Positions 54,555 through 62,922 of a stretch of 64,000 nt of DNA are shown here, piece by piece. The stretch covers positions 62,001 to 126,000 of the forward strand of contig JAAVUU010000005.1 of assembly GCA_018449595.1 (NCBI GenBank), given 5' to 3'. Each line of letters opens with the position of its first letter. Within the stretch, counting starts at the first letter, position 1. A program made the position numbers and the translations under genes. The notes beneath the pieces were generated by a model. That model searched no databases and had not been told where the DNA came from. It worked only from the letters and a program-made list of their open reading frames with translations. The DNA is from Rhizobiales bacterium dw_265. GTDB taxonomy: Bacteria; Pseudomonadota; Alphaproteobacteria; Micropepsales; Micropepsaceae.

Positions 54555-56411
54555 ATGAAAAAACTGATGCTCGCCGGCGCTATCGCCTGCCTGCCGCTTT
54601 GCGCTTCACAGGCCGCGCCAAAAACCGATTGGCCCGCCTATGGCCATGACTCCGGCGGCGGGCGCTTCTCGCCGCTCACCCAGATCACGCCGGACAATGC
54701 GGGCAAGCTGGCGGTGGCCTGGACCTACCACATGAATCCCACGCCCTCGGCTTCCGCCGCCGGGCGCGCGCCCTTTTCCACCACCACGCCGCTGGTGGCG
54801 GGCAACAGGCTGTTCCTGGGCACACCGTATGGGCGCGTCGTGGCGCTGGACGCCACCACGGGAAAACAACTCTGGGCCTATCAGCTTCCCGGCAGCGACC
54901 AGCCGCCCTATCGCGGCCTGACCTATTGGCCCGGCGACGGCAAGCTGAAGCCGCGCATCGTCTTCGGCAGCACCCAGGGCCGGCTGATCGCGCTGGACGC
55001 CGCGACCGGCGCGCCCGCCAAGGGCTTCGGCACAGACGGGGTGGTGGAGACCAAGACGCCGGAAATCATGAATGGGCTGCCCAACGCCTATTACGGCTAT
55101 TCCTCGCCCGCCAGCATCTACAAGAACCTCGCCATCATCGGCAGCCGGGTGCAGGAAGCCCCCGCCAAGGGCGCCTCGGGCGATGTGCGCGCCTGGGATG
55201 TGCGCACCGGCAAGCTGGCCTGGACCTTTCACACCATCCCGCGTCCCGGCGAGAAATTCCACGACACCTGGGAAGATGACGGCTGGCAGCAGCGCAGCGG
55301 CGTCAATGTCTGGAACATGCTGACGGTGGATGCAAAGCGCGGCATCGCCTATCTGCCCATCGCCGCGCCGACCTTCGACCGCTATGGCGGCGACCACAAG
55401 GGCGCCAACCTGTTCAGCGACTCCCTGGTGGCGGTGGACGCCAGCACCGGCAAGTATCTGTGGCACTTCCAGGCGGTGCATCACGACATCTGGGACTATG
55501 ACCTGGACACGCCGCCGGTGCTGCTGACGGTGAAGAAGGACGGCAAGGAGATTCCCGCCATCGCGGTGATGAACAAGTCGGCGCTGCTGTTCATCCTGAA
55601 CCGCGTCACCGGCCAGCCGGTGTTCGGGGTGACCGAAACCCCGGTGCCGCCCTCGCCCGTCGCCAGCGAAAGCGCCTCGCCGACCCAGCCCATCCCCGAC
55701 AAGCCGGAGCAACTGGCGCGTTCCAGCTTCGATCTCAGCGAAGTGGCGCAACTGACGCCGGAACACACCGCCGCTTGCCAGAAGATGATCGCCGACGGCC
55801 ATCTGACGGGGTCAAAACGCTTCGAACCCATTCCCGCCGATCACGGCATCATCCGCTTTCCCGGCGGCGAAGGCGGCCCGGAATGGGCCGGCGGCGCCTT
55901 CGATCCGAAACTGGGCCTGTTCATCGTCAACACCAACAATCTTGGCTATGTCGAGAGACTGGTGAAGAAGGACGATGGCGAATGGAACATGACCAGCAGC
56001 AATTTCCGCGACCGCGCCACGCGCATGCCGTGCCAGACGCCGCCCTGGGGGATGCTGACCGCCGTCAACGTCAACACCGGCGACATCGCCTGGCGGGTGA
56101 ACCTGGGCGTCACCGACCAGTTGCCCGAAGGCAAGCGCGACACCGGCCGTCCCAGCAATGGCGGGCCTATTGTGACTGCCAGCGGCGTCACCTTTATCGG
56201 CGGCACCGACGACCAGCGCTTCCGCGCCTTCGATTCAAAGACCGGCAAGGAATTGTGGACCTACAGGCTGGATTATTCGGCCCATGCCACGCCCATCACC
56301 TACCAGGGCAAGGATGGGCGGCAGTATGTGGCGGTGGTGGCGACGGGCGGCTCGTATCTCGGCAGCCCGACCGGCGGCGACAGCCTGCTGGCGTTCGCGC
56401 TGCCGAAATAA
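54555..56411 (+). CDS. PQQ-dependent dehydrogenase (3)
   Basis: A 618-residue secreted quinoprotein with a Sec signal (residues 1-20, cleavage SQA-A). Propeller motifs GGGRFSPLTQI, YRGLTYWPG, VHHDIWDYDLDTPP, FILNRVTGQPVFG and TGGSYLGSPTGG mirror the protein encoded at 33043 (equal length), and it lacks both membrane helices and a cytochrome domain. GGAGGG precedes ATG by 8 bp. Probably oxidises an aldose or sugar alcohol for periplasmic use; its electron acceptor is not encoded alongside. Confidence 0.9.
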   Translation: MKKLMLAGAIACLPLCASQAAPKTDWPAYGHDSGGGRFSPLTQITPDNAGKLAVAWTYHMNPTPSASAAGRAPFSTTTPLVAGNRLFLGTPYGRVVALDATTGKQLWAYQLPGSDQPPYRGLTYWPGDGKLKPRIVFGSTQGRLIALDAATGAPAKGFGTDGVVETKTPEIMNGLPNAYYGYSSPASIYKNLAIIGSRVQEAPAKGASGDVRAWDVRTGKLAWTFHTIPRPGEKFHDTWEDDGWQQRSGVNVWNMLTVDAKRGIAYLPIAAPTFDRYGGDHKGANLFSDSLVAVDASTGKYLWHFQAVHHDIWDYDLDTPPVLLTVKKDGKEIPAIAVMNKSALLFILNRVTGQPVFGVTETPVPPSPVASESASPTQPIPDKPEQLARSSFDLSEVAQLTPEHTAACQKMIADGHLTGSKRFEPIPADHGIIRFPGGEGGPEWAGGAFDPKLGLFIVNTNNLGYVERLVKKDDGEWNMTSSNFRDRATRMPCQTPPWGMLTAVNVNTGDIAWRVNLGVTDQLPEGKRDTGRPSNGGPIVTASGVTFIGGTDDQRFRAFDSKTGKELWTYRLDYSAHATPITYQGKDGRQYVAVVATGGSYLGSPTGGDSLLAFALPK

Positions 56412-56420
56412 ACCCGACTG

Positions 56421-56542
56421 TCATGGCCCGCAAATGCGGGCCACCCAGGTGACACCGCGCGACGGCGGCATGTTCGCGGCGATATTTCTGTTGTTGCGGA
56501 ATCGTGCCCAACTGGGTGGCCCGCTCTCAGGCGGGCCATGAC
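56421..56542. repeat. palindromic interspersed element, copy G
   Basis: A full copy in the same orientation as A and C: GTCATGGCCCGCAAATGCGGGCC, ACCCAGGTGACACC, GC-rich centre with GGCGATATTTC, then GCCCAACTGGGTGGCCCG and GCGGGCCATGAC. It begins 9 bp after the PQQ dehydrogenase stop and ends 9 bp before the stop of the 47-residue membrane protein. Confidence 0.85.
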
Positions 56543-56551
56543 ACGGGGAGA

Positions 56552-56695
56552 TTACGAGAAGAGCTGGATCACGCCATAAATGACGGCGACCAGGACGACG
56601 AACAGCCCGGCCACGATGGCGACCGAAACCCAGAACGGAAACGCCCCGCCGCCATTGGCCAGCTTGGTTTCTTCCCTGCCCTGAACATCCGACAT
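56552..56695 (-). CDS. 47-residue single-span membrane protein
   Basis: A short gene below the usual length cutoff. ATG 56695 is preceded at 6-7 bp by AGGAG. The product MSDVQGREETKLANGGG... has a hydrophilic N-terminus and one membrane helix (FPFWVSVAIVAGLFVVLVAVIYGVI, about residues 19-44; given in parts: FPFWVSVAIV, AGLFVVLVAVIYGVI) ending in QLFS. The stop is followed at once by repeat copy G. It lies 45 bp downstream of thyA on the same strand and may be co-transcribed. Function unknown; coding status rests on the ribosome-binding site, composition and hydrophobic pattern. Confidence 0.6.
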   Translation of the reverse strand: MSDVQGREETKLANGGGAFPFWVSVAIVAGLFVVLVAVIYGVIQLFS

Positions 56696-56740
56696 CGAAA
56701 ATCTCCTGTGGGCGGTGTTTTAAGCCGCCAGCGGCGTTTG

Positions 56741-57535
56741 TCAAACGGCGATGGGCGCCGCGATCCGGCCGTGGGACTGGTAGTTCTCCAGGGTGAAGTC
56801 CCCGTACTGGAAGGCAAAAATGTCCTTCACGTCCGGGTTCAGCCGCATGACGGGCAGCGGATAAGGCTTGCGGGCAAGTTGCTCGTCCGCCTGGTCCAGA
56901 TGGTTCAGATACAGGTGCGCGTCACCCAGGCTGTGCACAAAGTCGCCCGGCTGAAGCCCCGTAACCTGCGCCACCATCAGGGTCAGCAGGGCATAGCTGG
57001 CGATGTTGAACGGCACCCCCAGGAAGATGTCGGCGCTGCGCTGGTAGAGTTGGCACGACAGCCTGCCGTCCGCGACATGGAACTGGAACAGGCAATGGCA
57101 GGGCGGCAACGCCATCTTGGGCACATCGGCCGGATTCCAGGCGGTGACGATCAGCCGCCGGGAATCGGGATTGGCCTTGATGTCGCGCATCAGGTTGCCG
57201 ATCTGGTCGATGGTGCCATCGGTGCGCGACGGCCAGGATCGCCACTGATAGCCATAGACTGGGCCAAGTTCTCCGTTCGCGTCGGCCCATTCATCCCAGA
57301 TGGTGACGCCATGCTCCTGCAGCCAATGGACATTGGTCTCGCCGCGCAGGAACCACAGCAGCTCATAGATGATGGATTTGAGATGCACCTTCTTGGTGGT
57401 GACCAGCGGAAAGCCGTCGGCCAGGTTGAACCGCATCTGGTGGCCGAAGATGGCGCGCGTGCCGGTGCCGGTGCGGTCGGCCTTTTCCACGCCGGTATCG
57501 CGGACAAGCCGGAGCAGGTCGAGATATTGCTGCAT
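56741..57535 (-). CDS. thyA: thymidylate synthase
   Basis: A 264-residue folate-dependent thymidylate synthase, converting dUMP to dTMP. Signatures: [35 protein letters not shown], active-site Cys in [33 protein letters not shown] and [10 protein letters not shown]. Full length. Confidence 0.97.
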   Translation of the reverse strand: MQQYLDLLRLVRDTGVEKADRTGTGTRAIFGHQMRFNLADGFPLVTTKKVHLKSIIYELLWFLRGETNVHWLQEHGVTIWDEWADANGELGPVYGYQWRSWPSRTDGTIDQIGNLMRDIKANPDSRRLIVTAWNPADVPKMALPPCHCLFQFHVADGRLSCQLYQRSADIFLGVPFNIASYALLTLMVAQVTGLQPGDFVHSLGDAHLYLNHLDQADEQLARKPYPLPVMRLNPDVKDIFAFQYGDFTLENYQSHGRIAAPIAV

Positions 57536-57544
57536 GGCGCGATC

Positions 57545-57988
57545 CTAGCGGATTCGACCCTGGAAAGGCAGCGGCTTGAGATCGGGTTCCAGCCATGCGC
57601 GCCGGGCGTCCACAGACATCAGCCGCGCCAGCGACCAATATTCCAGCAGCCAGTTGGGGTTGCCCAGGCTGGAGGCCATCAGGGCATTGGCGATCTGAAA
57701 TACCGGCACATCCGGCGCATTGAAATCCAGCACGCCCCGCGCCGCGCGCAGCGAGGCCTGGGTGATGGTCTCGTGATAGCCGGTTGTGTCGCTGTTGACG
57801 CCGCCCAGCGATTCATTGAAGCGGCGGATCAGGCCCGGCATGTCGCGGGCCGGATCGATGTCGGGGCGGTACCGCATCAGCCACAAGGCAGCCGCGAAAT
57901 GGGCGGCATGGGTCCATTCTTCCTTGCGCAGGCTGCAGGCCAGAAGCCCTTCGCCCAGATGGTGGATGTCGTCTTCGGCCTTGAACAT
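57545..57988 (-). CDS. conserved hypothetical protein
   Basis: A 147-residue cytoplasmic protein, predicted all-helical, starting MFKAEDDIHHLGEGLLAC and containing RKEEWTHAAHFAAALWLMRYRP and RRFNESLGGVNSDTTGYHETITQ. A conserved, uncharacterised protein shared among proteobacteria; function unknown. ATG 57988 is chosen so that the gene does not run into the tmRNA gene upstream. The thyA start is 10 bp downstream. Confidence 0.7.
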   Translation of the reverse strand: MFKAEDDIHHLGEGLLACSLRKEEWTHAAHFAAALWLMRYRPDIDPARDMPGLIRRFNESLGGVNSDTTGYHETITQASLRAARGVLDFNAPDVPVFQIANALMASSLGNPNWLLEYWSLARLMSVDARRAWLEPDLKPLPFQGRIR

Positions 57989-58087
57989 GCGGGTTCCCTG
58001 CCGCCGGCCCACCGGAAAGTCAACAAACAGGGGGCTTTCGCATGGCTTCAATTCCTGACCGGCAGCGCCTATATTGGAACCGTCATC

Positions 58088-58382
58088 CGGGTCCGCCCGG
58101 GCGACTATGGCGATAAACGACTGTGTAATAAGCAGCCCGGACCCGGGGGCGGTACCCGGCGCCTCCACCATAAGCGCATTTCGGCCCGGACGACGGGGAT
58201 GCGTTTGTGTGGGGGCGAAACAGGATCGACGGATGTGTAAAGGCAGTTCTTTTGCCCGGTATGGTTCCGCCGTCATCGGACTATTGTTTAGGTGCCAACG
58301 ATAATGAAATGGCCCTCGCTGCCTAACTTAGGTTAGGTAAGCGCGGTTTCGGTGGGTGCACCGAGCAACAGAAGCACCCACC
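58088..58382 (+). ncRNA. ssrA: permuted two-piece tmRNA (acceptor piece then coding piece)
   Basis: Acceptor piece: T-arm CCGGG-GGCGGTA-CCCGG and CGCCTCC (58160-58166) followed by A and encoded CCA ending at 58170. A 40-nt intervening segment (58171-58210) has AAGCGCAT/ATGCGTTT arms that would lengthen the acceptor stem. Coding piece: GGGGGCG (58211-58217, pairs with CGCCTCC with one G-U), GAAACAGGATCGACGG, resume codon at 58294 giving tag Ala-Asn-Asp-Asn-Glu-Met-Ala-Leu-Ala-Ala then TAA (58294-58326), ending at hairpins to about 58382. This order is diagnostic of alphaproteobacterial permuted tmRNA. The 5' end is approximate. Confidence 0.92.
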
Positions 58383-58383
58383 A

Positions 58384-59700
58384 CTACTCAGCCGCCTTGA
58401 TCCGCCAGGTCTCGCCGCGCCGGTCGTAAAAGGCGACCAGCGCGCCGGCGATGCACAGGCAGCCGCCGCCCATCACCGCGGCGCGCAGGCTGATATGCTC
58501 GGCCATCCAGCCCAGCAGCAGCGCACCCCAGGGCATCATCCCCATGAAGGCCATGGCATACAGCGCCACCACCCGGCCGCGCATGTCGTCGCGCGACAAG
58601 GTCTGGATGATAGTGTTGGACGATCCGCCCAGCAGCATCAGGCTGAAGGCCGACGGCATCAGCAGCAGCAGCGACAGCCAGAACCAGTGCGACAGGGAAA
58701 AAGCGATCAGCGAGGCGCCGAACAGCGCCGCCGCCACCACCGGCGTCAGGAACAGATGCCGGTCGGGCACCCGCGCCAGGGCATAGGCGCCCAGCAGCGC
58801 GCCCAATCCCACCGCGCCATAGAGAAAGCCCAGTCCCGCGCTGCCCTGGCCCAGCGCATGCGCGAAGGCCGGCATCAGCGACAAATACGACGCCCCGAAC
58901 GCCGAACAGACCGCCACCAGCACCAGCGAGGCGCGAATCTCGCGTTCGCCCCAGGCATAGAGCACGCCCTTGCGGATGGCGCGCAGGGCATTGCCCTGCG
59001 GCTTGATGGTGCGCGGCGCGAACACCATCAGCCGCACCCCCGTCAGCACCGCGGCATAGGACAGCGCGTCAATGGCAAAGCACCAGCCCACCCCCACCAC
59101 CGCCACCAGCAAGCCGCCGATGGGCGGGCCCAGAACCCGCGCCAGGTTGAACATCATGGAGTTCAGCGAAATGGCATGGCGCAGGTCTTCGCGGCCCACC
59201 ATCTCCACCGTCATGGCCTGGCGCACGGGAATGTCGACCGCATTGACCACGCCCTGGAACAGGGCCAGCGCGATCACCATCCATACTTCGATCAGATGCG
59301 TCAGGGTCAGCGCCGCCAGCACCACCGACTGCAGCATCGCCGCGCTCTGGGTCAGCAGCAGCATGCGGCGGCGGGGAAAACGGTCGGAAATCGCACCGCC
59401 GAAGGCCGAGAAAAAGAACACCGGCGCCTGGCCGGCGAAACTCACCACCCCCAGCAGCAGGGGCGAATGGGTCAGGCTGTAGACCAGCCAGCCCTGGGCG
59501 ACATTGGTGATCCAGGTGCCCATCAGCGAGGTCAACTGACCGGCGAAGAACAGCCGGTAATTGCGATGGCGGAAGACCGTCAGGAAGGCAAAGGCGCCGC
59601 GCTCGGCCTGTGCGGGCAGGATTTCCGGCGGCGGCGCCGCGGCGGGAACCTCTTCGGGGATCGTGTCCGGCAGAACGGCGTCAACGGGATGCTGGGTCAT
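58384..59700 (-). CDS. MFS transporter (EntS/MFS_3-type efflux)
   Basis: A 438-residue 12-helix major facilitator with a cytoplasmic N-terminal extension (residues 1-38). Features: FRHRNYRLFFAGQLTSLMGTWI, GGAISDRFPRRRMLLLTQ, DIPVRQAMTVEMVGREDL, LSRDDMRGRVVALYAMAF. This is the MFS_3/EntS group of drug and siderophore exporters. It is convergent with the tmRNA gene, with no spacing. Confidence 0.9.
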   Translation of the reverse strand: MTQHPVDAVLPDTIPEEVPAAAPPPEILPAQAERGAFAFLTVFRHRNYRLFFAGQLTSLMGTWITNVAQGWLVYSLTHSPLLLGVVSFAGQAPVFFFSAFGGAISDRFPRRRMLLLTQSAAMLQSVVLAALTLTHLIEVWMVIALALFQGVVNAVDIPVRQAMTVEMVGREDLRHAISLNSMMFNLARVLGPPIGGLLVAVVGVGWCFAIDALSYAAVLTGVRLMVFAPRTIKPQGNALRAIRKGVLYAWGEREIRASLVLVAVCSAFGASYLSLMPAFAHALGQGSAGLGFLYGAVGLGALLGAYALARVPDRHLFLTPVVAAALFGASLIAFSLSHWFWLSLLLLMPSAFSLMLLGGSSNTIIQTLSRDDMRGRVVALYAMAFMGMMPWGALLLGWMAEHISLRAAVMGGGCLCIAGALVAFYDRRGETWRIKAAE

Positions 59701-60006
59701 GGACGGTTTGGCTTACGCCCCGCCGCCGCCCGGCTCAAGCCATCATTGCGCAATCCTGATGGCGATATCGCCGCGCCGCCGTCGCCGAATCGCCCAAGGC
59801 AAAACGCGATCCACCGGGGAAGCGATTTGCGCAATTTCCCCGCAAGAATCCCGGGGAGAACAAGGAACGCGGCACATCGGCAACGGCCTGTTCCGCCCCC
59901 GGTTCCTCATTTTCTTCGCAAATGCGTCAAAATGGAGCTTTCCGCCCCCTGCCTTGCCCCCTGCCGCAATTGACTCCATGACCGCGGCGCTTAGTCTCCC
60001 GCCTAT
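59701..60006. other. 306-bp gap with no gene seen
   Basis: This stretch lies between the MFS exporter (minus) and sspB (plus) and must hold both promoters. I see no convincing coding sequence. The palindrome TTGCGCAA occurs twice (59746-59753 and 59827-59834), 81 bp apart; its meaning is unclear. Confidence 0.5.
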
Positions 60007-60534
60007 ATGGCGAAAGACTTTATCGGCTATCAGGCTTTGACCGACTCGGCGCTGCGCGGCGTGGTGCGCGATGCGTTGCGCCGCATCGAAAAGTCCGGCC
60101 TGATCGGGGCGCATCATTTCTACCTGACCTTCAAGACCCATGCCGAGGGCGTGGACATTCCCGACTTCCTGAAGGAACAGTATCCCGACGAGATGACCAT
60201 CATCATCCAGCACCAGTATTGGGCGCTGAAGGTGAAGGAGGATTATTTCGAGGTGACGCTGACGTTCAAAAAATTGCCGGCGCCCTTGCACATTCCCTTT
60301 GCCGCCCTGACCGCCTTTTTCGATCCGGGGGTGCAGTTCGGCCTGCAGTTCCGCGCCGAGGGGGATGCCGCCAGGCCCGCCACCGGCCCGGTGATGGTGC
60401 CGACCAATCCGCCCGAGGCCGAAACCGAGGCGCCGGAGCCCATGGCGGTCAAACCCGCCCCGGCCGAAAAGCCCGCGCCGGAAAAACCCGCGCCCGGCGA
60501 GGTCGTCAGCCTGGATTCATTTCGCAAGAAATAG
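60007..60534 (+). CDS. sspB: SspB-alpha family ClpXP adaptor protein
   Basis: A 175-residue stringent starvation protein B homologue of the alphaproteobacterial type. The N-terminal substrate-binding domain (about 1-125) contains HHFYLTFKTHAEGVDIP, EMTIIIQHQYWALKV and LTFKKLPAPLHIPFAALTAFFDP; an Ala/Pro/Glu-rich linker leads to the C-terminal ClpX-binding tail VVSLDSFRKK. The adaptor delivers ssrA-tagged proteins to ClpXP. The ssrA gene is 1.6 kb upstream. Confidence 0.95.
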   Translation: MAKDFIGYQALTDSALRGVVRDALRRIEKSGLIGAHHFYLTFKTHAEGVDIPDFLKEQYPDEMTIIIQHQYWALKVKEDYFEVTLTFKKLPAPLHIPFAALTAFFDPGVQFGLQFRAEGDAARPATGPVMVPTNPPEAETEAPEPMAVKPAPAEKPAPEKPAPGEVVSLDSFRKK

Positions 60535-60591
60535 ATATTTCCGCCCTAGTCTCTTGCTTCATTCCCGCCAAATTCCGCCGAAAGCCCCGCC

Positions 60592-61983
60592 ATGACCAAG
60601 ACCCGCACCGAGACCGATACCTTCGGCCCGATCGAAGTGGACGCGACCCGCTATTGGGGGGCCCAGGCCCAGCGCAGCCTGGGCAATTTCAAGATCGGCT
60701 GGGAGAAGCAGCCGGCCCCGGTGATCCGGGCGCTGGGCATCATCAAGCAGGCGGCGGCCCGGACCAACATGGCATTGTCGGGCCTGGACAAGACCATCGG
60801 CGACACCATCGTCGCCGCCGCCCAGGAAGTGATCGACGGCAAGCTGGACGAGCATTTCCCGCTGGTGGTGTGGCAGACCGGCTCGGGCACCCAGTCCAAC
60901 ATGAACGCCAATGAAGTGATCTCCAACCGCGCCATCGAGATGCTGGGCGGGGTGATGGGCTCCAAGAAGCCGGTCCATCCCAACGACCACGTCAACATGA
61001 GCCAGTCGTCCAACGACACCTATCCCACCGCCATGCACATCGCCTGCGCCGAGGAGATCGAGCACCGGCTGCTGCCTGCCCTCAAGCACCTGCACAAGGC
61101 GCTGGCGGAAAAGGTCACGGCCTGGAAAGACATCATCAAGATCGGCCGCACCCACACCCAGGACGCCACGCCTTTGACGCTGGGCCAGGAATTTTCCGGC
61201 TATGCGGCGCAGGTTTCCAACGGCATCGCCCGCATCGAACAGACCCTGCCCAAGCTGATGGAACTGGCCCAGGGCGGCACCGCCGTAGGCACCGGGCTGA
61301 ACGCCCCCATCGGCTTCGACAAGATGGTGGCCGCGGAGATCGCCAGGATCACCGGCATGCATTTCACCACCGCCCCCAACAAGTTCGAGGCGCTGGCCGC
61401 CCATGACGCCATGGTGTTCAGCCATGGCGCCATCAACACGGTGGCGGCGTCGCTGTTCAAGATCGCCAACGATATCCGCCTGCTGGGTTCGGGCCCGCGC
61501 TCGGGCCTGGGCGAACTGGCGCTGCCGGAAAACGAGCCGGGCTCTTCCATCATGCCGGGCAAGGTCAATCCCACCCAGTGCGAGGCCATGACCCAGGTCT
61601 GTGTGCAGATCTTCGGCAACAATGCGGCGCTGACCTTCGCGGACTCCCAGGGCCATTTTGAACTGAACGTCTACAATCCGGTGATGGCCTACAACTTCCT
61701 GCAGTCGGTGCGCCTGATGGCCGATGCGGCGGTGTCGTTCACCGACAATTGCGTCGTCGGCATCGTGCCGCGCGAGGACAATATCAAGGCCGGCCTCAAC
61801 CGCTCGCTGATGCTGGTGACGGCGCTGGCGCCCAGGATCGGCTATGACGCCGCCGCCAAGATCGCCAAGACCGCGCACAAGAACGGCACCACCCTGAAAG
61901 AGGAAGCGGTCGGCGGCGGCTATGTCACGGCGGAAGAGTTCGACGCCATCGTGCGCCCCGAAGACATGATCGCGCCGAAGTGA
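60592..61983 (+). CDS. fumC: fumarate hydratase class II
   Basis: A 463-residue iron-independent fumarase (TCA cycle, fumarate to malate). Signatures: [61 protein letters not shown], and the fumarase signature [16 protein letters not shown]. Full length. sspB lies 57 bp upstream. Confidence 0.97.
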   Translation: MTKTRTETDTFGPIEVDATRYWGAQAQRSLGNFKIGWEKQPAPVIRALGIIKQAAARTNMALSGLDKTIGDTIVAAAQEVIDGKLDEHFPLVVWQTGSGTQSNMNANEVISNRAIEMLGGVMGSKKPVHPNDHVNMSQSSNDTYPTAMHIACAEEIEHRLLPALKHLHKALAEKVTAWKDIIKIGRTHTQDATPLTLGQEFSGYAAQVSNGIARIEQTLPKLMELAQGGTAVGTGLNAPIGFDKMVAAEIARITGMHFTTAPNKFEALAAHDAMVFSHGAINTVAASLFKIANDIRLLGSGPRSGLGELALPENEPGSSIMPGKVNPTQCEAMTQVCVQIFGNNAALTFADSQGHFELNVYNPVMAYNFLQSVRLMADAAVSFTDNCVVGIVPREDNIKAGLNRSLMLVTALAPRIGYDAAAKIAKTAHKNGTTLKEEAVGGGYVTAEEFDAIVRPEDMIAPK

Positions 61984-61990
61984 CCCCACC

Positions 61991-62713
61991 CTGAGCACCC
62001 ATCGCATCATCCCCGCGCCCGGCCATGCCGTCATCCGGGACACGGCGACCGGCAAGGTCAGTTACTGGCAGAAGGAATATCACCAGAGCGCCGCCGACAG
62101 AAGCGGCGTCAGCACGGCCGATTACATCCACGCCATGTATTTCTTCCTGATGCAGGCGCGGTCGAAGGACGTGCTGATGATCGGCTGCGGCGGCGGCACC
62201 CTGGCCACCATGCTGCACCGCTCGGGCGTGAAGGTGACGGTGGTGGACCTGCACAAGCTGTCGTTCGACATCGCGCGCGGCTATTTTCACATGCCGCCGG
62301 ACGTGCCCTGCCATGTCGCGGACGGTGTCGCCTATCTGAAAAAGCGCCGCCATCGCCATGACGCGCTGGTGCTGGATGCCTTTGGCGAGGGCGGCATGCC
62401 GGACGCCTTCAAGACACCGGCCTTTTTCAGGCTGGCGAAATCGCGCCTCAAGCCGCGCGGTTCGCTGTTCCTGATGAATGTCATCGTGGATGACGACAAG
62501 GACCGCACGCCCGACAATCTGGTGCGCGGCCTGCGCCGGCAATGGCGTCGGGTGCGCCTGCTGGACACCGACGGCTGGCTCGACCGCAATGCCGTGATCG
62601 CGGCCGGCGCCGTCGCAAAACTGGACAGGCCCAAAGTGCTGATGCCGCCCACGCCGGGTGGCGACAAGCTGGCGCGCGAACTGGATGTGCTGGACTGGCG
62701 GCCCACAAGATGA
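61991..62713 (+). CDS. spermidine synthase-like methyltransferase-fold protein
   Basis: The first ATG in frame (62135) would give a 192-residue protein starting in the middle of the fold, but 48 codons upstream also read as protein with the family's N-terminal beta region (YWQKEYHQSAADRSG). No ATG, GTG or TTG exists upstream before the previous stop; CTG 61991 is the likely start. The core has MIGCGGGTLATMLHR (motif I), VTVVDLHKLSFDIAR and ALVLDAFGEGGMP, as in spermidine synthases, but a polyamine substrate is not shown. Overlaps the fumC-RHH unit (stop overlaps the next ATG). Confidence 0.78.
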   Translation: MSTHRIIPAPGHAVIRDTATGKVSYWQKEYHQSAADRSGVSTADYIHAMYFFLMQARSKDVLMIGCGGGTLATMLHRSGVKVTVVDLHKLSFDIARGYFHMPPDVPCHVADGVAYLKKRRHRHDALVLDAFGEGGMPDAFKTPAFFRLAKSRLKPRGSLFLMNVIVDDDKDRTPDNLVRGLRRQWRRVRLLDTDGWLDRNAVIAAGAVAKLDRPKVLMPPTPGGDKLARELDVLDWRPTR

Positions 62714-62913
62714 GCCTGAAGAAACGCTCCTTCACCTTGTCGGGGCATCGCACCAGCGTGGCGCTGGAAGCGGAGTTCTGGGCGGTGATCGACCAGGGCG
62801 CCCGGCGCGAGGGCAAAAGCCTGGCGGCGCTGGTGGCCCAGATTGACGCATCGCGCGCCGCCCGACCGCTGGCCAGCGCGCTCAGGCTTTACGCTCTCGC
62901 CAACAAACAATAG
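62710..62913 (+). CDS. ribbon-helix-helix domain protein
   Basis: A 67-residue protein of the RHH_4 type, with RSFTLSGHRTSVALEAEFWAVIDQGAR, a ribbon then two helices. Probably a small DNA-binding regulator. ATG overlaps the stop of the preceding gene (ATGA). Confidence 0.85.
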   Translation: MSLKKRSFTLSGHRTSVALEAEFWAVIDQGARREGKSLAALVAQIDASRAARPLASALRLYALANKQ

Positions 62914-62922
62914 CCTTGGCGG

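Noticed and set aside
57989-58276. N-terminal extension of the hypothetical protein at 57545 to 58276
   Set aside because: The extension reads through the tmRNA gene; the ATG at 57988 gives a compact family-like protein.
59746-59834. Two TTGCGCAA palindromes 81 bp apart
   Set aside because: Eight-base palindromes of this composition are not rare in a GC-rich genome, and no promoter element is tied to them; left as a note only.
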